A stretch of 64,000 nt of DNA from Roseateles asaccharophilus. Lineage in GTDB: Bacteria > Pseudomonadota > Gammaproteobacteria > Burkholderiales > Burkholderiaceae_C. This document shows positions 56,837-64,000 of this stretch, one piece after another. The notes below the pieces were generated by a model. That model had not been told where the DNA came from, searched no databases, and saw only the letters and a program-made list of their open reading frames with translations. The stretch lies in NCBI RefSeq assembly GCF_004362405.1, contig NZ_SNXE01000002.1, positions 186,001-250,000 on the forward strand, written 5' to 3'. The position numbers and the translations under genes are program-made. How positions within the stretch are numbered: the stretch's first letter is position 1; each line of letters opens with the position of its first letter.

Positions 56837-58075
56837 TCAGGCCGCTTCCTGAGGTCGGCGCAGCGTGAACTGCACCACATCGGTATCACCCTGGGCGAAG
56901 CCAGCCTCGCAATAGGCCAGATAGAAGCGCCAGGTGCGCATGAAGCGGCGATCGAAGCCCTGTTCGCGCAGCACGGCCTCGCGCTCGTTGAATCGCACGT
57001 GCCAGCGCCTGAGGGTCTCGGCATAGTCGCGGCCGAAGGCCAGCTGGCGCTCCAGGACCAGGCCGTGACGCTGGGCCAGTTCCTCGAAGGCCGAGATGCT
57101 GGGCAGCAGCCCGCCGGGGAAGATGTACTGCTGAATGAAGTCGGTCGAGCGCACATAGCGCTCGAACAGCGCATCGCGGATCGTGATGGTCTGGATGCAG
57201 GCGCGCCCGCCGGGCTTGAGGCAATGCCACAGGGTGCGGAAGTAGCTGTCCCAGTACTCGCGGCCCACGGCTTCGAACATCTCGATGGAGACGATGGCGT
57301 CGTACTGACCGGCAGGCTGGGATTCGCTCAGCTCGCGGTAGTCCTGCAGGCGCAGATCGATCTGGGTTTCAAGACCCGCTTGGGCCACTCGCTGGCGGCC
57401 CCAGGCCAGCTGCTCGTGCGAGAGGGTGATGCCGGTGACCTGGGCACCCCGATCCTGTGCCGCCGCCATGGCCAAGCTGCCCCAGCCGCAGCCCAGCTCC
57501 AGCACGCGGCTGCCGGCCTGCACGCCCGCCTCGTCAAGCGCGCGGCGGATCTTGGCCTGCTGGGCCTGCTGCAAGTCAGCTTCGGGCCGGCCTTCGAACC
57601 AGGCGCTGGAGTAGCTCATGCTGGGGTCCAGCCACTCGGCGTAGAAGGCATTGCCCAGGTCGTAATGGGCGTGGATGTTGCGGGCGCTGCCGCTGCGCGT
57701 GTTGCGGTTCAGGGCGTGACGCAGCAGGTAGACCAGGCGCCCCCACCAGGCGCCGTAGACCACGCGCTCCAGGGCCTCGCGCTCGGCCAGCAGCAGCTTG
57801 AGCAGGGCGGCCAGATCTGGGCTGTCCCACAGGCCCTGGATATAGGCCTCGGCAAATCCGATGTCGCCGCTCTTCAGCGCCAGGGAAAAGACCCGCCAGT
57901 CGTGCAGATGCAGGCTGGCGTGCAAAGGTCCTTGCCCCAGGCTGAGCTGCTGGCCGTCGGGCAGCTTCAGGTCGAGCTGCCCGTGGCTCATGCCGGCGAG
58001 CAGGCTCAGCACGCGCCGGGCGGTGCCTGGCAGCGCCGAGGGGAGGGAGAGGGTGCTGGCAGTGGTGGTGTTCAT
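56837..58075 (-). CDS. CFA-synthase-like SAM-dependent fatty acyl methyltransferase
   Basis: 412 residues of the cyclopropane-fatty-acyl-phospholipid synthase family. SAM loop VLELGCGWGSLAMAAA (191-206), EMFEAVG (E268, equivalent to E239 of E. coli Cfa) and C-terminal YCEAGF. Two positions that in E. coli Cfa bind the active-site bicarbonate differ by my alignment: C139 aligns with S157 (YSSAWF instead of YSCAYW) and H266 with Q295 (QTI instead of HTI). The reaction may be methyl transfer rather than ring closure. ATG overlaps the DUF1365 stop. Confidence 0.92.
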   Translation of the reverse strand: MNTTTASTLSLPSALPGTARRVLSLLAGMSHGQLDLKLPDGQQLSLGQGPLHASLHLHDWRVFSLALKSGDIGFAEAYIQGLWDSPDLAALLKLLLAEREALERVVYGAWWGRLVYLLRHALNRNTRSGSARNIHAHYDLGNAFYAEWLDPSMSYSSAWFEGRPEADLQQAQQAKIRRALDEAGVQAGSRVLELGCGWGSLAMAAAQDRGAQVTGITLSHEQLAWGRQRVAQAGLETQIDLRLQDYRELSESQPAGQYDAIVSIEMFEAVGREYWDSYFRTLWHCLKPGGRACIQTITIRDALFERYVRSTDFIQQYIFPGGLLPSISAFEELAQRHGLVLERQLAFGRDYAETLRRWHVRFNEREAVLREQGFDRRFMRTWRFYLAYCEAGFAQGDTDVVQFTLRRPQEAA

Positions 58076-58902
58076 CGGCTCAGGAAGTTTTCTGGGGCCG
58101 CGGGGCGGCGATGGAAGGGCACGCGCTTGAGCCACAAGCGCAGCGCGTGCCAGTGAATGCGCAGCACAACGCCCAGGGTGAGCAGGGGCATGCCGAAGAA
58201 GGCCCGCAGCACGCTGCCGGCCTTCAAGGTTTGCAGGGCGCCGCCCAGGCTGGTTTGCAGCAGCGCGCCCTGGGCATCGTCATGGTCGACACGGACCAGG
58301 GCGTGGCGCGGTGATCCCGTGTCGTCGTGCGCGAGATGGAAGCGGAAACGGTAGCGACCTTCCAGGGCGCAGAAGGGCGAGACATGCAGCAGCTTGGCCG
58401 CGCTCAGCTCAGCACCCAGGCGCAGGTCCGGGCCGCTGAGCAGGTAGCAGTGGCGGTCACCAAAGGTGTTGTTCACCTCGGCCAGCAGGGCCGCGGGCGA
58501 GCCGTCGGCCCGCATCGCCCACCAGAAGCTGACCGGCTTGAAGGTGTGGCCCAGAATGCGCGGATAGGTCTGCAGCCAGATCTCGCCATCGGCGTCGTGG
58601 ATGTTCTCGCGGGCGAGCAGCTGCTCGAACCAGGCCAGCGCGTCGGGCCCGCCCTCGCCATGATCAAGGTCGTGAAAGCTGAGCAGGCCCCAGCGATTGC
58701 GCCGCAGCCAGGGCTCGGGTGCGCGCCGCAGGCTGCGAAGCGGCAGCATGAGGAAGTAGCTGTCATGCCGAAACTCGTGGCTCGCGGGGCGCAGCCGCTT
58801 GTGCCAGACCTGGCCGAAACCCAGCAGGGCGCGCTCGGACCGCCCAGCGGATGCGGGCGCTGAGGCGGCTGCTGCCGTCGCGGGCGGCGCGCTCGGATTC
58901 AT
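58072..58902 (-). CDS. DUF1365 family protein
   Basis: 276 residues. Family landmarks: VWHKRLRPASHEFRHDSYFL, RILGHTFKPVSFWWAMR, EVNNTFGDRHCYLL and HVSPFCALEGRYRF. Always near FAD oxidoreductase and CFA-like genes in proteobacteria, so it probably handles acyl groups or serves the same reaction; no catalytic role is established. Overlaps both neighbours by 4 bp. Confidence 0.92.
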   Translation of the reverse strand: MNPSAPPATAAAASAPASAGRSERALLGFGQVWHKRLRPASHEFRHDSYFLMLPLRSLRRAPEPWLRRNRWGLLSFHDLDHGEGGPDALAWFEQLLARENIHDADGEIWLQTYPRILGHTFKPVSFWWAMRADGSPAALLAEVNNTFGDRHCYLLSGPDLRLGAELSAAKLLHVSPFCALEGRYRFRFHLAHDDTGSPRHALVRVDHDDAQGALLQTSLGGALQTLKAGSVLRAFFGMPLLTLGVVLRIHWHALRLWLKRVPFHRRPAAPENFLSR

Positions 58903-60203
58903 GCCGCCAGTTCCTTGGCCCTGAGGCTTTGCAGCAGGGACTGGGCCGCATCCTGACCCGAGGCCAGGCCGTCCTCATGGAAGCCATAGCCGGCCCAGGC
59001 GCCGCAGAACCAGGTGTGGCGCTTGCCCTGGATGTGGGCCAGCTGCCCCTGGGCCTGGATCGCCGCCAGATCGAAGATGGGATGGGCGTACTCGAACTCG
59101 CGCAGCACCTTGGCACCATCGGGCTCGCGCAGGGGGTTGAGCGAGACGATGACGGGCTGGCTCCAGGGCAGCACCTGCAGGCGGTTGAGCAGATAGTGCA
59201 GGCAGACCGAGCCATCCTCGCGCGGGCCCTTGCCGCCGCTGCCGGGCGGCAGCGAGGACTCGTAGTTCCAGGCTGCCCAGGCCAGACGTCGGCGCGGCAG
59301 CAGCTCGGCATCGGTATGCAGCACGGCGCGGTTGGGCTGGTAGCGGATGGCGCCTAGCAGACGACGTTCCTCGGCCGTGGCATCGTCGCCCAGCAGACGC
59401 AGGGCCTGGTCGCTGTGGCAGGCCATCACCACCCGTGAGAAATGCTCCACGCCGCGACCGGTGAGTACGGTGGCGCCTGCGCCGTCGCGTCGCACGCCAT
59501 GCACGGCCTGACCCAGCCGAACATCGCCCAGTCCGGCCACGATGCGCCGCACATACTCGCGCGAGCCGCCGCGCAGACTGCGCCACTGGGGGCGATCGTT
59601 GATGCTCAGCAGACCATGGTTGTGGCAGAAGCGGATCAGCGTGGCGATGGGGAACTGCAGCATCTGGCCCGTGGGGCAGGACCAGATGCAGGCGACCATG
59701 GGCAGCAGATAGCCCTCGCGAAAGCGCGTGCCGAACCCGTTACGGTCCAGAAAGTGCTCCACGGACTCGGACAAGGCGGCCTCTTCACCGCGCTGGGCCA
59801 GCTCGGTGCACAGCCGGTTGAAGCGAAGAATCTCGCTGAGCATGCGCCAGAAGCCGGGGCGCAGCAGATTGCTGCGCTGGGCGAAGACGCTGTTGAGATC
59901 GCTGCCGCACCACTCCAGACCGGGGGCCTGGACCGAGAAGGACATGTCGGCATCGGAGGGCTCCACGCCCAGCTCCTTGAAGAGTTGGATCAGGCGCGGG
60001 TAGGTGCGGTCATTGAAGACCAGAAAGCCCGTGTCCACGCCGTGGGTGATGCCCTCGAGTTCGATGTCGACGGTATGGGCGTGGCCGCCTGGGCGCCCCT
60101 CGGCCTCGAACAGGCTGACCGAGCCGGGGCCCAGGGCCTGACTCAGGCTGCGGGCGGCGGCCAGGCCGGTGATGCCCGAGCCGATGACGGCAATGCGTTC
60201 CAC
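58899..60203 (-). CDS. FAD-dependent oxidoreductase (amine-oxidase/desaturase-like), first gene of the lipid operon
   Basis: 434 residues. Rossmann FAD motif VIGSGITGLAAARSL (G8, G10, G13), ARG-like FEAEGRPGGHAHTVDI and C-terminal FAD motif CGAWAGYGFHEDGLASG. Resembles the oxidoreductases paired with CFA-like enzymes in 10-methyl and furan fatty acid pathways; the lipid substrate is inferred from context. The start is GTG at 60203 with AGGAG 7 nt upstream. A promoter and a TetR-type operator lie in the 110-bp gap to tetR. Confidence 0.9.
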   Translation of the reverse strand: MERIAVIGSGITGLAAARSLSQALGPGSVSLFEAEGRPGGHAHTVDIELEGITHGVDTGFLVFNDRTYPRLIQLFKELGVEPSDADMSFSVQAPGLEWCGSDLNSVFAQRSNLLRPGFWRMLSEILRFNRLCTELAQRGEEAALSESVEHFLDRNGFGTRFREGYLLPMVACIWSCPTGQMLQFPIATLIRFCHNHGLLSINDRPQWRSLRGGSREYVRRIVAGLGDVRLGQAVHGVRRDGAGATVLTGRGVEHFSRVVMACHSDQALRLLGDDATAEERRLLGAIRYQPNRAVLHTDAELLPRRRLAWAAWNYESSLPPGSGGKGPREDGSVCLHYLLNRLQVLPWSQPVIVSLNPLREPDGAKVLREFEYAHPIFDLAAIQAQGQLAHIQGKRHTWFCGAWAGYGFHEDGLASGQDAAQSLLQSLRAKELAA

Positions 60204-60238
60204 GTGCTGACTCCTAATGAACTGCTTTGTTTGTGCAA

Positions 60239-60268
60239 ATACTAGTCAGTTCACAATTGATCAGTCAA
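60239..60268 (-). promoter_or_regulatory. Promoter of the lipid operon
   Basis: Minus-strand -35 TTGACT (60263-60268) and -10 TAGTAT (60239-60244), spacer 18. Immediately next to the palindromic operator. Confidence 0.6.
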
Positions 60269-60271
60269 GTA

Positions 60272-60287
60272 CAAAGTTTGAACTTTG
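60272..60287. promoter_or_regulatory. TetR-type operator CAAAGTT-TG-AACTTTG
   Basis: Seven-base perfect arms with a two-base centre. It overlaps the -35 box of tetR and touches the upstream edge of the operon promoter, so one bound dimer could repress tetR and influence the operon. Confidence 0.7.
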
Positions 60288-60306
60288 ACGTCTGGATTGC
60301 TAGAAT
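60278..60306 (+). promoter_or_regulatory. Promoter of tetR
   Basis: -35 TTGAAC (60278-60283) and -10 TAGAAT (60301-60306), spacer 17. Transcription would start at or within one or two bases of the ATG at 60314, giving a leaderless mRNA. Confidence 0.65.
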
Positions 60307-60313
60307 CTGGTGC

Positions 60314-60952
60314 ATGACTCGCCTCTCCTTTAAAGAACAGGTCCATCGTGTCCGCGAGGACGCCATCGTCGGCGCCGTGAATCGTCTGCTGGCCGCCAAG
60401 GGCTATGAGCTGATGACGGTGGATGAAGTGGCGGCCGAGGCCGGTCTGTCCAAGGCCAGTCTATACAAGCACTTCACGTCCAAGGAGGAGTTGGCGGCGG
60501 CGGCCATGGTTCGTGCGCTAGATAGAGCCCTGCATCAGGTGCAGGAGCAGGCGCGCCGCGTGCCCGAGCCGGGCCCCTTGGCCCAGTTGCAGGACCTGGT
60601 GCGCTGGACCTTGCGCACCCAGCTGGAGGGGGAAATGCCCAGCCTGCCGGCGCAGAACTCGCGGCTGGTGGCAGCGCTCAAGGAGCACAAGGACTATATG
60701 AACCGGCTGCTGGAACTCAGCGACCGGATGGGGGAGTGGATCCTGGCGGCTCAGGCCAGCGCGGAGATCGATCCCGAACTGCCGCCTGAGTTGGCGCTGT
60801 ACACGCTCTTTGCTCGAGCCTGCGATCCCGTGGTGGGGCTACTCAAGGCCGGAGGCCAGCACAGCGACGAGCAGATCGTGGAGTGGGTGACGGCCACAAC
60901 GTTCCGCGGCCTGGCGGGGGCGCCAGCACCTGCAAAGCGAAAGACCCGCTGA
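60314..60952 (+). CDS. TetR/AcrR family transcriptional regulator
   Basis: 212 residues. N-terminal HTH (DEVAAEAGLSKASLYKHFTSKEEL) and a helical ligand-binding domain. Divergent to the eight-gene lipid operon with a palindrome between them, so it is probably its local regulator and autoregulated; ligand unknown, perhaps an acyl derivative. No Shine-Dalgarno before the ATG. Its stop codon lies in the loop of the following terminator. Confidence 0.92.
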   Translation: MTRLSFKEQVHRVREDAIVGAVNRLLAAKGYELMTVDEVAAEAGLSKASLYKHFTSKEELAAAAMVRALDRALHQVQEQARRVPEPGPLAQLQDLVRWTLRTQLEGEMPSLPAQNSRLVAALKEHKDYMNRLLELSDRMGEWILAAQASAEIDPELPPELALYTLFARACDPVVGLLKAGGQHSDEQIVEWVTATTFRGLAGAPAPAKRKTR

Positions 60953-60963
60953 GGGCGGGTCTT
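60941..60963 (+). terminator. Terminator overlapping the tetR stop
   Basis: AAGACCCGC/GCGGGTCTT with loop TGAGG that contains the stop codon. Symmetric A/T ends allow use from both sides; it separates tetR from the convergent cold-shock gene. Confidence 0.75.
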
Positions 60964-61003
60964 GAAGGGGCGCGCGCCTGCTGGCGCGACTTGCCAGACA
61001 GGC

Positions 61004-61240
61004 TCAGGCGGCGCTGCGCTCCAGCACGATGCTGTCTTCGATCGGGGTGATGTTCTGCGCCAGCTGGCCCTTGGGGCCCTGGACCAGATCAAAACTCACG
61101 CGGCCGCCTTGGCGAAGCGTGCGAAAACCCTCCATCTGGATGGCCGAGAAATGTGCGAACACGTCTTCCCCGCCCATTTCTGGTTCAATAAAGCCGAAGC
61201 CCTTGGCATCGTTGAACCATTTCACTGTACCCACAGCCAT
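61004..61240 (-). CDS. Cold-shock protein, CspA family (second copy)
   Basis: 78 residues: [20 protein letters not shown] with RNP1 KGFGFI and RNP2 DVFAHFSAI, then a slightly longer, acidic C-terminus ([15 protein letters not shown]). It differs from the copy at 406-618, with GGEDVFAH in place of SKDLFAHH. Start at 61240 chosen by family alignment. Lies beside clpS on the other strand; the csp-clpS-clpA neighbourhood is common in proteobacteria. Confidence 0.93.
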   Translation of the reverse strand: MAVGTVKWFNDAKGFGFIEPEMGGEDVFAHFSAIQMEGFRTLRQGGRVSFDLVQGPKGQLAQNITPIEDSIVLERSAA

Positions 61241-61408
61241 AGCCGTCTCCGTCCCGGTGTTTTTTACTCCGGCGTGGATTCTCAAATCCGGCTGTCGGCA
61301 CTGTCAATTCAGGGGCTCCCCGGAGAGTAGTAGTACGGGGGTGCGGCGACTCGGGCCTTCTGGCGCTCTTGCAGTCCCGCCCCGGCACCCCATCTATAGA
61401 ATCGAAAC

Positions 61409-61773
61409 ATGCCTGATTTCCCCGAACAGCCGCCGTCCAAGCCCCCAGAGACTCCGCCCGCCCAGCCGGCGCGCGAGGGTGGGGACGGCACGACCGTTCT
61501 GGAGCGGGTGCCGCAGAAGACGGAACCCCCTCGCCTGTACCAGGTGCTGATGCTTAACGACGATTTCACCCCGATGGAATTCGTCGTGATGGTGCTCCAA
61601 GAATATTTTCGACATGACCTGGATACAGCTACCCAAATCATGCTGAAAATCCATCACGAGGGTCGAGGCGTCTGCGGTGTCTTCACCAAGGATGTAGCGG
61701 CCACCAAGGTCGAACTGGTGTTGGCGGCCGCGCGGCGAGCCGGGCACCCCCTGCAGTGCATTATGGAGGCCGC

Positions 61774-61777
<4 letters not shown>
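61409..61777 (+). CDS. clpS: ATP-dependent Clp protease adaptor ClpS
   Basis: 122 residues: a disordered Pro-rich N-terminus (about 1-40), then the core [21 protein letters not shown] (landmark [11 protein letters not shown]), [14 protein letters not shown], and the C-terminal helix. It carries N-end-rule substrates to ClpAP. TAGAAT lies 6 nt before the ATG with no Shine-Dalgarno. Its stop overlaps the clpA start (ATGA). Confidence 0.96.

Positions 61778-64000
<2,223 letters not shown>

Noticed and set aside
54970-57174. Extended 734-codon reading of the MFS transporter
   Set aside because: The first 308 codons run out of frame through the chalcone-isomerase-like and CFA-like genes; the transporter itself starts at the GTG at 56250.
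60258-60269. TTGATCAGTCAA considered as an FNR box near the lipid operon
   Set aside because: The half-sites are two bases too close for TTGAT-N4-ATCAA; better explained by the minus-strand -35 region.

Overview
This 64 kb window is strongly GC-rich, dense, mostly chromosomal housekeeping DNA. Gene families, gene order (yebC-purD-hemF-nadD-rsfS-rlmH-maf-rng, dnaX-ybaB-recR, mltD-gloB-rnhA), an FNR-linked cbb3 oxidase cluster and a TonB-dependent receptor with a carboxypeptidase-like domain point to a betaproteobacterium of the order Burkholderiales, probably the Leptothrix/Rubrivivax/Roseateles group. The group is inferred from memory of gene orders, not from a database search. I see no prophage, insertion sequence, CRISPR array or plasmid function.

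Layout. 1-3.7 kb: IF-1, a cold-shock protein, the SRP 4.5S RNA gene (minus strand), SirB2, a divergent PurM-like protein and a plant-type asparaginase. 3.8-11 kb: dnaX with a (CCCGCA)9 tract, ybaB, recR, a MAPEG protein, mltD, gloB, a methyltransferase and rnhA. 11.2-17.6 kb: an RND adaptor and pump, a Crp-type regulator, a dCMP deaminase and two small unknown proteins. 17.6-25.3 kb: a gene-free 0.55 kb regulatory stretch with paired CAAACGTTTG palindromes, a 1137-residue TonB-dependent receptor, a LytTR two-component pair and a HerA-like ATPase. 25.4-34.5 kb: the yebC to rng run, mostly tightly coupled by start/stop overlaps, in which rsfS carries a histone-H1-like tail and an orphan solute-binding protein is inserted. 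34.7-39.8 kb: tolB-pal-cpoB, a YeeE-type transporter, tcdA and three lysine tRNAs. 39.9-51.3 kb: a complete high-affinity respiration locus (ccoI, ccoS, ccoNOQP, ccoG, a short ccoH-like gene, fnr, hemN and a TauE/SafE-type protein). 51.4-53 kb: icd and a small unknown gene. 53.1-61 kb: an eight-gene minus-strand operon for membrane-lipid modification, with a divergent TetR regulator. 61-64 kb: a second cold-shock gene, clpS and clpA (cut by the window end).

How the parts work together. The cco locus is self-contained: CcoI and CcoS supply copper and assembly, CcoNOQP form the oxidase, CcoG handles redox/copper maturation, HemN makes heme without oxygen, and FNR senses oxygen. A perfect FNR box lies between fnr and hemN and a one-mismatch box lies inside the 3' end of ccoS, with a -10-like hexamer at the right distance for ccoN. 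HemF (aerobic) and HemN (anaerobic) together cover coproporphyrinogen oxidation under both conditions.

The most unusual block is the lipid operon (FAD oxidoreductase, DUF1365, CFA-synthase-like methyltransferase, chalcone-isomerase-like protein, MFS transporter, DUF3833 lipoprotein, SDR, SnoaL-like). Similar sets in other proteobacteria are, as I recall, tied to an ECF sigma/ChrR pair; here a TetR protein with a clear operator takes that place. The CFA-like enzyme has changed two positions that align with bicarbonate ligands of E. coli Cfa, so it may catalyse something other than cyclopropanation. A second theme is a recurrent TAGAAT-like hexamer 6-8 nt before several start codons that lack a Shine-Dalgarno sequence, suggesting leaderless transcripts.
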